Shown here: positions 50,279-60,884 of the stretch, one piece after another | How positions within the stretch are numbered: position 1 is the stretch's first letter | Layout of the letters: every line of letters begins with the position of its first letter | DNA from: Pinus tabuliformis | Taxonomy: Eukaryota; Streptophyta; Pinopsida; Pinales; Pinaceae | Length of the DNA stretch: 64,000 bases | Direction: 5' to 3' | NCBI GenBank assembly: GCA_031772625.1 | Contig: CM062810.1 | Coordinates: forward strand, 869,135,650-869,199,649 | The notes under the pieces: model-generated | Seen by the model: only the letters and a program-made list of their open reading frames with translations | What the model was told of the DNA's origin: nothing | Database searches by the model: none | Program-made: the position numbers and the translations under genes

Positions 50279-52429
50279 GAAATCTAGAAGAGTAACTTTC
50301 ATGGAAGGTAGGATAGGATCGATCATAGAAAAAAGGAAAGTATAGAGAAGTAGATTCAACATACTTGACATGAGAGAGGGTGGTAATGTTCAGACAAAGA
50401 GGTGAAAGGAGAATGATAACAAAATACGTAAGGAATGTTTCAATTAGATTGCATTGACTTTGTTTTTCTTCTTTCGTTTCAGTTGCATCACCTTGACTTT
50501 ATTTTAAAAAATTGTAGTTAGGGGATGAAACAAGAAGAATGAGGATGAAGAAAAGTGTTTGGATTGGTTTACTTTATTTGCACATGCATATTATATCTAA
50601 ACACAAAAATAAAATGTCTCATAGACATTTTAATCCATCTATACTTTGTATGAAAAATGCATTATCCATATTGAGGTACTCTATACTCACAAACAATATT
50701 ATGGAGTGGGAAAAACACTATGTGCTCTATGTATATATAGAATAAAGTTTTGTGGGATTGAGAACAAAATAATGTTTATATTTGCATTTGAGTATTTTCG
50801 TTTTATCTTTTCCTCAAAAATATCATGTCTCATTACATTTACTTTGTTCTCCATTTTTTCTTTGTAAAGTATATATTTTTATGTACATAAATTTTTCTCT
50901 ATATGAATTACTAATGGATATTTATTTATAGGTTCTCTAACTGTATGTGAGATAGATAACCTTTCTTAACTTTTATTTGAGTAAATGATAATTATTTATA
51001 TTTTTATGACTAAAATAGATAATACATATAATAAAGTAATGTTTGTGTTTATAAATTACAGTAATTATCTTGTATTTTTATACATAAATGTTTGAATAAA
51101 TACAATTTGTTAATGTTTTCAACCTTCTTCCATGATTCTTTCACTAAGACTATAATCCATACAACAACTATATAAAAAATTTGTTTCTACTATTTTTTTT
51201 CATTTACTATTTATAGAATAGATAAACTTCTTCCATGATTCTTCAACTAACACTATAGTTCAAACAACAACCATATAAAATTGTTTTTGTTACTATTTTT
51301 ATTTTTCATTTATTATGTATAGAAAATCAGGCATTCATGATCATGGTTATCTATTTCTCTACATAATAGTTTTAATAATAGCAATGATAGTACCTAAAAA
51401 GAAAGTGTCACTATTATATAAAATTATTATATTTTTATTACAAGTATTTTAATGATTACTTAATAACATAACACCATCCACATAAATTAACAATAACAAA
51501 GTATAGCTTCTTATATGCATAGTTCCTTTATTATTTATAATTCATTTTTTAAAGTAATTTAATGTAAGTCTATAAAAGAAAACATAATAAAATTCTATTA
51601 TCATTTCTTTTCTATTCTTGATTTTGAATAATCCTTCTAATTTGATCATTTATTGGAAACATTAATTTTACAATAAACTTTTCATATAACTAGTCCCACT
51701 TTCTCCATTATTTTTAACATTATTAAACAATGTATGATAATTTTAAGAAAAAACAAAGAAGCATTAATAAATATTGTTTCTTCATCTCTTTTGAAAACGT
51801 GGAAAAGTTATGAGATGATCAATGGTTGAATGTTTAGGCAAAAATAAACCCATGAAAACTCCCTCACTATTTTCACATTACTAGTCCATGCCTAGGTAAG
51901 AGTCTAGCATCATGTTAAGTGACATGCCAAATTGACCAATACTATGTAATTATGCATTGTACTAAGCAATTTGTAATACAAATGAAATATTTTTTTATTT
52001 GTATATGCACATAATGTAAATATGATTTGAACAAGTATGTTAGCTTCCATATAAGAAAATATATCTTAATCTTCGCCATTTAAATATTTCATAGTATGCT
52101 TTATATGTATCGTGCTAACGATTTATAAATGAAAATTTCGTAGCAACATAATCCTTTATTTCAATGGCGCTACCTTGCAACACTTGTTCTTATTAGACAA
52201 TACCTAATATTTTTTATTTTATATCTGTAAATTTCATTTACATTTTTCTTTTTTCTTTAAATGTTGATTATTCTATTATACACAACATTGAGGTATTGTC
52301 TTTTAACTTTTTCATTAAATATAGATATCTATGAAGTTTATTTTGACATAAATTACTTAATATAGATTTTCAAATAGTTTATTTAAATCCTATATTAGAA
52401 TATTTTTGAAAAGCATAAGGTTTAAACAT
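50279..52429 (+). repeat. R2 repeat, right part
   Basis: Aligned with 4370-6272 and then 12948-13210. At 52164-52190 the sequence runs straight through the point where R1 holds Copia-1. Ends TTTAAACAT, followed by AAAGT. Confidence 0.88.
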
Positions 52430-52434
52430 AAAGT

Positions 52435-53420
52435 GTAAGTGGAAAAATTGCAAGAGTAAGGAGTGAATCAATCAAGTACCTCACCTTATGGGTCACCTAT
52501 TATAATTGTTCCAAAGAAGGATAGGGCTTGGTGAATTTCCATAAATAAGAGAGAATTAAACAATATTGCTCTCAAGAAAATATACCCCCTTTCTACGATT
52601 AATGATATGTTAGATCATTTGCAAGAAGAAAAATACTTCACCACAAAGGATTTAAAATCACGGTATACTAGCTTGGACACAAAGAGGAAGACAACTAGAG
52701 TACCACCTTCAAAACAAGACAATGTATGTATGTGTGGTAGACATGCCAATTCGTTTATTCAATGCACCAACTACATCCATGAAAGTAATGAATGATATAT
52801 TGCACCGGTATCTAGACTCATTTATTAATTTTTACTTGGATGATATATGAGTTTACAGTTCTACTTGGGAGGAGCACATATCACACTTGATGTAGGTGCT
52901 ACAAACTTTGAAGAAGCACCAACTGCTACTAAATCTCTTGAAACATGAGTTTTCAAAATATTGATTAGTGAATTAGGATATGTGATTGCTGGAGGGGAGC
53001 TTAAGATAGATCTTGCAATTATGGTAGCCATCACGATGCCCATTGCTTCTAAATGTCTTTGAAGTTAGCATTTTCATTGGAGCACCATAGTCCCTAATGA
53101 AATTCATAGCTTCATTTTTAGCAGTAGCAACACTAGTTCATGCCATAATATGGAGTGGTGAAATGTTATAATGGAGCAAAAGTCACACAAAGTTTTTGAT
53201 GAACTGAAAGGAAAAATAAACCAAACACCAATGCTAGCATTAGCAAGCTTCTAGTAGCCCTTCGAATCTAAAATAAATGAATGTGGGTATGCCATTGCAG
53301 TGGTCTTCATGCAAGGAGGAAAACATGTTTTCTACCATTTGAAGTACTTAATAAGTAAAATGCTCAACTACCATACCTATAACAAAGAGTTCTATAAACC
53401 TATAGCAAGGCTTTCTATGA
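52435..53420 (+). pseudogene. Ty3/gypsy RT and RNase H fragment
   Basis: In broken frames: STSPYGSPIIIVPKKDRAW near 52482, RELNNIALKKIYPLSTINDM and EEKYFTTKDLKSRY near 52550-52665, FNAPTTSMKVMNDIL near 52755, then NFYLDDI with YLDD at 52833-52844, VYSSTWEEHISHL and LQTLKKHQLLLNLLKHEF. An RNase H start (ECGYAIAVVFMQGGKHVFYH, then MLNYHTYNKEFYKP) lies at about 53278-53405. This is the usual order and wording of a plant gypsy pol. Upstream protease and downstream integrase are missing, and the left end is cut exactly at R2. Confidence 0.9.
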
Positions 53421-54189
53421 TCTAATACAAACTGTCAAAAATAAAAACACTATTTGATAGAGAAAAATACTAAGGGCTACAACAACTCTAGCTCAAGACT
53501 AAATTACAATAAACTAATGATTACAGTTAAATAAACTTCTTACCATGGTATCGAATACAGGAAAATAACACAAACAAATTATTAATCACTCACGAAAATA
53601 ACTTATTATTTATTAATTATGAACCCAATTTTCATAATAATATAATAAAAACTGGGTAATAATTTATTGATACTGAAAAACACCGTATAAAAATAATTGA
53701 CATGAGTTTCAAATTACATGACAAATAAAATATTAATTCTAACGTATTAAAATATGTTAATGAGTATTTACACAATGCATCGGATGTGAAAAAAAATCAA
53801 TGGTCAGAATGATCTGACTCTAATTTTTGAGGTGAGGTATGTTCATTTTGGTTGAATAATAAAACGTTGTAAAATGGATTATTTATGGTGTGAAAAAAAT
53901 TAAGTGTAACAATGATGGTGGCCAACGTCTATCGTATTGATCTTCATTAGACATACTCTATTTCAAAATGTATTGATGTTGACTAGATAGATTATATTTC
54001 GAAATATGTCTTTAATATAATTACGCGGCAAGGCTTTTTCTCTGGAGCATTCCCCTCTTATGTTACGATTCCCCTCCCAGGTCACTTATTTTGTTGTGTA
54101 TCATTGATTTTGGTGTTAGATAATTAAAATAGCTTTAATCATGAAAAATATAATCCATTCAAAAACATTAAAATGATATAATCACGAAA
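53421..54189. other. AT-rich intergenic DNA
   Basis: Nothing recognised; no integrase follows the gypsy fragment. Confidence 0.5.
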
Positions 54190-54986
54190 CCTAATGCAAC
54201 AAACTACAACCTCTCCTTCCAATTTATCCTGTGTTGTGAAATCTTGGAAGCAGTCTTATTGCACGAGCAGCTGCATATCCATATCCATATCCAGCAGTAA
54301 CATCGCCTATACAGCCCTGGTGAGCCCCATTATATGTATCTTTCACTTTGAAACTATCACCGAGCAATAAATATTTCTTGAAGTGGAAATGGGAAAGCAG
54401 TGTGCAGGTGGCTCTACTCATTCATTTCGATTTGTGCCAATTCAAAATGGGAATAATACTTTCTCAGATTAGCTACGATATGCGATTGAGAAGGATATAG
54501 CTCAAGAAGAACCAGGCTTCTTATTTTTGCTGATAATACTTTCTCAGATTAGCTACTATATGCGATTAAGAACGATATAGCTCAAGGGGAACCAGGCTTC
54601 CTATTTTTGTTCCCCACCCTTATTGCATTCTTTCGATGGGTTGTATAGTTGGTGGTTGTTGCGTTTAGATAAAACAATGATACAGCTCAGAAAGTTCGTT
54701 CTTCTCGTTTTTTTTGTTGGAAACACTGTTCTACACTCACTAGCTATTTGGTTTTTTTTAGACAGATTATTTGCGTCATTATTAGATACGAATTACTACG
54801 TTATGGAGAGTTTTTTACCACGATTGGATGAAATGTCCGTTAATCCAGTCATGGCATTGTAAGCTTCCAAAAAGTCTTTCCACCACCTCCGTCCTCCGTT
54901 TCTTAAAACCTGGTCGAATATTAATAACGTTTTTCCCCGTTCCTTCCTTGTTCGCCGAGTTAGGTTATGAAGATGAAATGGATAGT
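54190..54986. other. Less AT-rich island, possible low-copy sequence
   Basis: Base composition is more balanced than in the flanks. A minus-strand frame at 54421-54224 ends in DVTAGYGYGYAAARAIRLLP, which I do not recognise. A plus-strand frame at 54623-54862 has one strongly hydrophobic stretch (FVLLVFFVGNTVLHSLAIWF). Neither is convincing as a gene on its own. The segment continues on the far side of Copia-2 (60563 onward), since the AGGTG target copies join the two sides. Confidence 0.3.
54455..54614. repeat. Tandem duplication, two 80-bp units
   Basis: AATACTTTCTCAGATTAGCT starts units at 54455 and 54535, both ending in CCAGGCTTC.TATTTTTG. Confidence 0.95.
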
Positions 54987-54991
54987 AGGTG

Positions 54992-55206
54992 AATCAGAAA
55001 GCGCAGCATATAACACAAAACACAGCGCAAGCGCAAACACACACAACACTTGCTCATTTGATTGCCAATGATACAGTGGAGAAGTTTCTGAAATCAGTGG
55101 CTTCTTCAGGAAGCTATCTAGCTCTCGAGACTTCCGCTAGATTCTCCAGAAGAAATTAGTCTATGCATTTAATGTAGGCTGTTGGAATTATTAATTTTTT
55201 CCATCA
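54992..55206 (-). repeat. Copia-2 3' LTR
   Basis: AATCAGAAAGCGC to TTTTTTCCATCA on the plus strand. It lacks a stretch near the TATA-like site kept in the 5' LTR. Confidence 0.95.
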
Positions 55207-55218
55207 CTACCCCTTAAT
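55207..55218 (-). other. Copia-2 polypurine tract
   Basis: The minus strand reads AATTAAGGGGTAG just before the 3' LTR. Confidence 0.75.
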
Positions 55219-55299
55219 TCCAACCATATGACAAATATGCTATAGCACAATATATAAGACACTGTAAACATACTCTTGATTGTCATGCCTGTTGGTCTA

Positions 55300-55845
55300 A
55301 GTCTCAGCGAGGGTTACAATATAATCTTGATTTTCTACAACGCATAACTTACTTCTACAAAACTCAAATTTCACCTTCCCAAGAGGCTTAGTGAATATGT
55401 CAGCTACATTCTCGTTTGTATTACTGTATATTAGAGAAATTTCTTTTGATTGGACCTTTTTTCTTACAAAATGATATTGTGTGTCTATATGTTTTGACCT
55501 TGCATAACATACAGGATTGTTCCCCAGTTTGATTGTGCTTTGATTATCGCATCTAATCGTTGTAGCTTCTTGTTGACCTTCACCAACATTTTCAAGTATT
55601 CTTCTGAGCCATATAGCTTCACAGGTGCCACTACATAATGATTTATATTCTGCTTAAGGTAATGACAAGGAAACTATTGCCTGTTTCTTACTGCTCCATA
55701 ATATAGCTCCCGATCCTATATTGAAGACGTATCCAAGTGGTGGGTTTCTTGTCATCTGATTTTCAGCCCAGTCAGAATGAGAATGACCTATCAATTCAAC
55801 ATTACAAGCATTAGTATATTCAATACCAAAATCGATAGTTCCCTT
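55300..55845 (-). pseudogene. Copia-2 RNase H
   Basis: Read leftwards: HSDWAENQMTRNPPLGYVFN, WSSKKQAIVSLSLP-stop-AEYKSL (one stop inside the STAEAEY block), WLRRILENVGEG, TIRCDNQSTIKLGNNPV, ARSKHIDTQYHFVR and ENVADIFTKPLGK. This is the full copia RNase H with its usual C-terminal landmark. Confidence 0.93.
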
Positions 55846-56800
55846 TCAATGTCGAAGGGCCCTTTTTATAGCTATCCAATGGCTTTCATTAGGCTTAGCC
55901 ATGAATTGAGTAAGTATGCTTACTGCATAAGCAATGTCTAGTCTAGTGGTAGTGAGATAATTCAAGCTTCCCACTAATTGTTGATACAATGTTCCATTCA
56001 CCTCTTTTGTTCCATCATCACTTCGTAATTTGACATTTTGTTCCAATGGAGTACTCACTGCTTTACATCCATTCATATGAAATCTCTTTAGTACTTCATT
56101 TGTATATTTTCTTTTTGTGATTAAGGTTCTTCCATCATCTCTCCATACTTCAATACCTAGACAATAGTGCATCTCACCAAGATCCTTCATCTCAAATTCT
56201 TGTGATAACTTCATTTTTATATCTGTAATCAATTTATCAGCACTCTCTATTATTATTAGATCATCAACATATATAGAGAGCAATACTATATCCCCATTTC
56301 TATCTGTCTTGACATACAAATTATGATGATTTTTACTTATTTTAAATCTTTGTTGAAAGTAGAATTTGTCAATTTTCTCATACCATTATCTGGGAGCCTG
56401 TTTTAGTCCATATAAGGCCTTTTTTAACTTGCATATAAGATGTTCTTGACCATTCTTTACAAATCCTTCTGGTTGAACAAGATAAATCTCTTCTTTTAAG
56501 TCACCATTTAGAAAAGATGACTTTACATCTAATTGAGGTAGCTTCCAATCATATTTAGTTGCCAATGCTATCATCATTCTGATTGTATTCATTTTTGCAA
56601 CCAAAGCAAAGGTATCTTAATAATCTATTCCTTCTTTTTTTGAATAACCTTTTGCAACCAATCTTGCCTTATAATTGTCTATGCTACCATTTTCATTAAA
56701 TTTTGTCTTCTACAACGATTTTGATATTTTCAGGTAATTTTGTTAATTCCCAAGTTTCATTTTTCATTATAGATTCATATTCTTCTTTCATAGCTTCCAG
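55846..56800 (-). pseudogene. Copia-2 reverse transcriptase
   Basis: 56604-56386 carries MVAKMNTIRMMIALATKYDW, QLDVKSSFLNGDLKEEIYL and LKKALYGLKQAPR, then a TAG where Trp or Gln is expected. 56319-55846 carries LLSIYVDDLIII with an intact YVDD at 56260-56271, EFEMKDLGEMHYCLGIEV, and LYQQLVGSLNYLTTTRLDIA. A stop closes the frame at ALRH just before RNase H. All catalytic RT residues I can see are present. Confidence 0.94.
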
Positions 56801-56889
56801 CCATTCTTTATGATTTTTGGCTTGTTCATAATTTAAGCGCACAAAAACAGTCATTACTTGAGACATTAAAGCATAATCTTTATACCTGA

Positions 56890-57932
56890 TGGGGGCTTGA
56901 ATCTATCGTGTTGTCCTTCTTAGAAGTTCATTACTTTGTGGAGTACCTTCTCCTCTTCTTCTCTGTGGAGTGCCTTTATCACTTCTTTGTGGACTTTGAT
57001 TCCTTGATGTGTCTTTTGGAATGTCCATGTGTTCTTGTATTTGAGTTGATTCCACAACTTTTCTTCTTCCTTAAAGTTTTCATAAGGAGACTGCCATATG
57101 TTATGTTTATCTTCTTTTATTTGTTTATCTACATTCTCATGAAATATAACATCACTACTTGCAAAGACCTTGTGAGTACTTGGATCATACATTTTATATG
57201 CTTTTTGATCAATGCAATATCCAATAAAAATACATTTGATGGCTTTGGCATCTAACTTTCTCCTATCCTCTTTAGGAAGATGAGCAAAGGCCTTGTATCC
57301 AAATATCCTTAAATGACTAGCTTTATGTTTAAAACCATAAAATGCTTCAAATGGTGTTTGTGCTCAAGATGCTTAGTAGGGCTTCTATTTTTAAGATATA
57401 CAGCTGTATTAATGGCTTCAGCCCAAAATCTATTAGAAAGTCCTTTACTTTTTAACATACTATGAGCACATTCAACTAATGTTCTATTATTTCTCTCAAC
57501 TACTCCATTTTGTTGAGGTGTATGTGGTACTGTAAATTGTTGCATAATTCCATTTTGTTTGCAATATTTGATAAAGGCTCCTGAAGTGTACTCACCACCT
57601 TTATTTAATATAAAAATTTTAATGCTCTTTCCTGTTTGCTTTTCAACCATACTCTTGAATTCTTTAAAGTATTCAAACATGTCACTTTTGTTTCTTATAA
57701 AGTACACCCAGGTGTATCTAGTTCTATCATCAATAAATATAAGAAAGTAATATGCTCCACCAAGTGACTTAGTTTGCATTGGACCACATACATCAGTATG
57801 CACTAGTTCAAGTATTTCACATTTTCTTCTATTTTCATTCACAGGAAATTCTTCCCTATGTTGTTTTCCTAGTGCACAACCTTCACATTCAAAGTGTTCA
57901 CCCTTAATAATTGGAAGACCTTCTACCATCAA
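56890..57932 (-). pseudogene. Copia-2 integrase
   Basis: 57932-57309 has HFECEGCALGKQHREEF (end of the zinc-binding part), ELVHTDVCGPMQTKSLGGAY with the first catalytic Asp, YFLIFIDDRTRYTWVYF, then FILNKGGEYTSGAF, where the second catalytic Asp is Asn, and TPQQNGVVERNNRTL with the catalytic Glu. After a frame shift near 57309-57340 the C-terminal part continues (HLPKEDRRKLDAKAIKCIFI, then MYDPSTHKVFASSDVIFHEN at 57192) to about 56920. The Asp-to-Asn change and the shift predict no activity. Confidence 0.93.
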
Positions 57933-57938
57933 TTTATT

Positions 57939-58600
57939 TTATAGTAACATTAGGTCACTATGATTTAAGTTTCCATACCTTTGATGCCAAGCGTCTATAG
58001 TTGACATGCCTATTGATGCCAAAGCTTGGTGCCCATTCTTCATTACGTCCAACTTGTATAAGCCTCCAACTCTCATTCTTTTTGCAACAACCTTGTAGCT
58101 GTCCTCTACATCCTTTATCAAACAATGTGATTTCAAAAATTCAACTTTTAAATGTTGATCTGTGATAGTAGAGACTGAAATTAAGTTCTTTTTTAATCTT
58201 GGAACATACACCACATTTTGAATTTGTTTTTCTTGTCCATTAGGCATCATAACACTTATATCACCATATCCTTTAATTTCATGTGATCTATTATCTCCTA
58301 AATAGATGTATCCACCATTATTAATCTCATGATAAGTATCAAACCAATCTCTTTTGCATAACATATGGATTGATGCACCGGAATCTATAAACCAAGCATT
58401 ATCATCATTAGTTTCTGCTGATAAAGCAACATTGGACACAAACAATTCAGGATTGCTAATGTCATGACTAATTGATTCATCTCTATCAACATAATTTCGT
58501 GAATGCCTTCTTTGTTTAAATTGATCAGACCTTCTTTTCATACAATTCTTAGCAAAATGACCAGGTTTTCCATAGTAATAACACACATCATCTCTACTTG
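57939..58600 (-). pseudogene. Copia-2 zinc knuckle, protease and GAG-pre-integrase
   Basis: A 215-codon frame (58586-57939). The knuckle reads C-Y-Y-Y-G-K-P-G-H-F-A-K-N-C, with the second Cys changed to Tyr. The protease has AWFIDSGASIHML with Asp68 (codon at 58383-58385), YLGDNRSHEIKGYGDI and VVYVPRLKKNLISVSTITD. The pre-integrase block ends DAWHQRYGNLNHSDLMLL at a stop, and the next frame begins within seven bases. Confidence 0.94.
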
Positions 58601-58676
58601 ATTTTCCATTTGTCCTTGGTAAATGTGTACCTTGAAATGATTTTACCTATGGCTTTTTGCGTTTATTTTTCTCCTA

Positions 58677-59369
58677 CTATTTGCTTTTGAAGGACTGCTT
58701 CCCTTTGGCCATCAATGCAAAATCTGAATTGGGAGATTTTTGTTTAAGGCTTCTTCTGCGCTCTTCTTGTTCCATAAGTATACCTACCAACTCATCAAAA
58801 GTAGGAGCCTTCTTTCTAGCTGAAAGACCAGTTATAAACATTTGATATTCATTAAGAATTCCATTTAATGTCACAGTAACCAAGTCTCTACTAGATATTG
58901 ATTCACCAATGTCACCTAATTTATCCTTTAGATCTTTCATTCTAGAAATAAAATTACTAACAATTTCATTTTCTTCCATCTTAATTGAAAGAAGCTTACT
59001 CTTTTAATACAATATTCAATTTGTAGTCTTCGTCTCATACAAATTTTTTAGAGTGTCCCATGTCTCCTTGGATGTTTTACACTCTTTAATGTGTGGAATA
59101 ATGTTGTGCTTAACCGTCATCCACAAGAGAAACTTTTCTTTGTTTTCCCATCGCTATTAGTCTTCAATTGCAGCATTTGTGGCTTCAGGGGACACTGGCT
59201 TAACTTCAGCTCCAGACATAATCGTCCATGTATTGTTGTCTTCCATCAAAGTCTGCAACTTAAATTTCCAATTTGCATAATTTTCACTGTCTAACTTGTT
59301 AGAGTCAGACAAACAAGATTCTGCCAATACATTAGCCATGTTACTTAATTTCACCGTACCAAACACCAA
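58677..59369 (-). pseudogene. Copia-2 gag
   Basis: Begins at MVFGTVKLSNMANVLAESCL or the second Met, then LDSENYANWKFKLQTLMEDN, the standard copia gag opening. A stop at 59157 is followed by HIKECKTSKETWDTLKNLYE in another stretch, then 58979-58677 with NFISRMKDLKDKLGDIGESI, VTLNGILNEYQMFITGLSAR and ELVGILMEQEERRRSL. The zinc knuckle lies in the next frame. Confidence 0.93.
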
Positions 59370-59389
59370 AAAAAATATCTAATTTTCAC

Positions 59390-60304
59390 AAATATAAACT
59401 CTCAAGCATAAATCATAAAATTTTATCCAATATCATTAGATAATATGGCTACCTTTTCAGAGAACATAAACAACTCTATGTGACTTTAACCTTTCAACTT
59501 TGGAATAAGATTTTTCTTTTTTCTTTTTTTTTTTAACCTTTCAAATCATTGGTCAAACGGACTTTGAAGAGCTAATATTAAAAAACAAAAATATATTGGC
59601 CCCACTCGCTTGTTTTGGGCTACAACTCCTCCTTGGGAATTGAAAATCTTCAGCTAGATTTCATTGGCAGCAAATGGCTCACGAACCAGCTGACTGCACA
59701 ATCACAATGGCTCCACTTGCAAACAAATTCTCACCAGAACTGCACAACACAGAGTCTTCTATGCACCAATGTTGTCTCCTTGATTGTCCTTTGTGCCAGG
59801 AGACTTCTCCATGCACACTGTAACTACTCTTCAAATTTCAAACTTGAAATTTGGATTAATAAAGATGAAAATCTATTCAAGATTTAACCATTGCAATATA
59901 TGATCAATACTGAAAATCCACGAGAATCATTCACTATATATATGAAACTATCTAGAAATATACCCTTTTTCTTGTTTCAATAGCGGCGGTTTAGGCAGGG
60001 ACAGGAGCTGCAACGACGAACTCTTGCTTCTCGGCCCCTTCGTTTCCTTCAACGCAGACCTCAGACCTCCTTGATGCAGCGATTTCTCACATCGACTTCA
60101 CACCCTCTCTACAACACAGCGAACTGTCTGAAACTTCTCTGCAACTCCTCTTGCAATAGCGCTCTCACGGCAATGCACAGATCTCTTCCGTCAAACAAGC
60201 TAAAAACTTGTGTTGCACACATACACACTGGTTCAGCGATCTCTCACTCTAACTTTGATCACTCCCACACAAGAACCTTACACTTACAGCACTCAACCTC
60301 ACCT
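59390..60304 (-). other. Copia-2 leader between PBS and gag
   Basis: About 0.9 kb, less AT-rich near the PBS. Plus-strand frames here (for example 60071-60442) run into the LTR and are not supported as genes. Confidence 0.6.
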
Positions 60305-60317
60305 CACTGTGATACCA
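60305..60317 (-). other. Copia-2 primer binding site
   Basis: The minus strand reads TGGTATCACAGTG directly after the 5' LTR, matching the plant copia tRNA-Met site TGGTATCAGAG but for one base. Confidence 0.9.
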
Positions 60318-60557
60318 AATCAGAAAGCACAGCATATAACACAAAACACAGCTTATTGAACATAGCACAAGCACAATCACACAAAACACTTGCTCATTCG
60401 ATTTCCAGTGAGGGTTTTTATATACAGTGGAGAAGTTTATGAAGTCGGTGGCTTCTTCGGGACGCTATCTAGCTCTCGAGACTTCCACTGAATTCTCCAG
60501 AAGCAGTTAGTCTCTGCATTTAATGTAGGCGGTTAGAATTATTAATGTTTTCCAACA
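60318..60557 (-). repeat. Copia-2 5' LTR
   Basis: 240 bp, AATCAGAAAGCAC to TTTTCCAACA on the plus strand, aligned with 54992-55206. The 25 extra bases include the TATA-like region. Confidence 0.95.
60414..60425 (-). promoter_or_regulatory. Possible TATA box of Copia-2 5' LTR
   Basis: The minus strand reads TGTATATAAAAA about 133 bp into the LTR. The corresponding part is missing from the 3' LTR, so only the upstream copy could have used it. Confidence 0.45.
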
Positions 60558-60562
60558 AGGTG

Positions 60563-60884
60563 TCCCACCGTAAGAAAGGTAGATCGCCAAAGAACTATAT
60601 TTAAGTAGAATGAGAAGAACCTGTTATGAAGTAATTCGTCATAAACATGGATTTCCCTTAAGCGGTCAACGAGCCCAAGATAAATTAATGCAAATCGGAT
60701 CTTCTTAGCAGTGCTAGTCAGATATCAATGAAGTCCCAATTCAAGATTTATTTGTTATAACTATACAACGAGATCTTTAGATCAAAATAGAAACCAACAC
60801 TACAACAAAACCCTGTGATTATCATCCCATTTTGCTTCCTTTTTTGCTTCTGGAGATCATTTTTGGTGCTATTTGTGTCCATTT
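60563..60884. other. Spacer, continuation of the island left of Copia-2
   Basis: Joined to 54986 before Copia-2 inserted. No gene identified. Confidence 0.4.

Larger units (their letters stand above)
54992..60557 (-). mobile_element. Copia-2: complete Ty1/copia LTR retrotransposon, few lesions
   Basis: A 5.57 kb element transcribed leftwards, with LTRs at 54992-55206 (215 bp) and 60318-60557 (240 bp) and a perfect AGGTG target duplication (54987-54991 and 60558-60562). The minus-strand LTR begins TGTTGGAAAA or TGATGGAAAA. Internal order is PBS, leader, gag, knuckle, PR, INT, RT, RNH, PPT. Damage is limited to a modest number of stops, so it is the best-preserved element here, though LTRs still differ by about 10% by eye. 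Confidence 0.97.
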
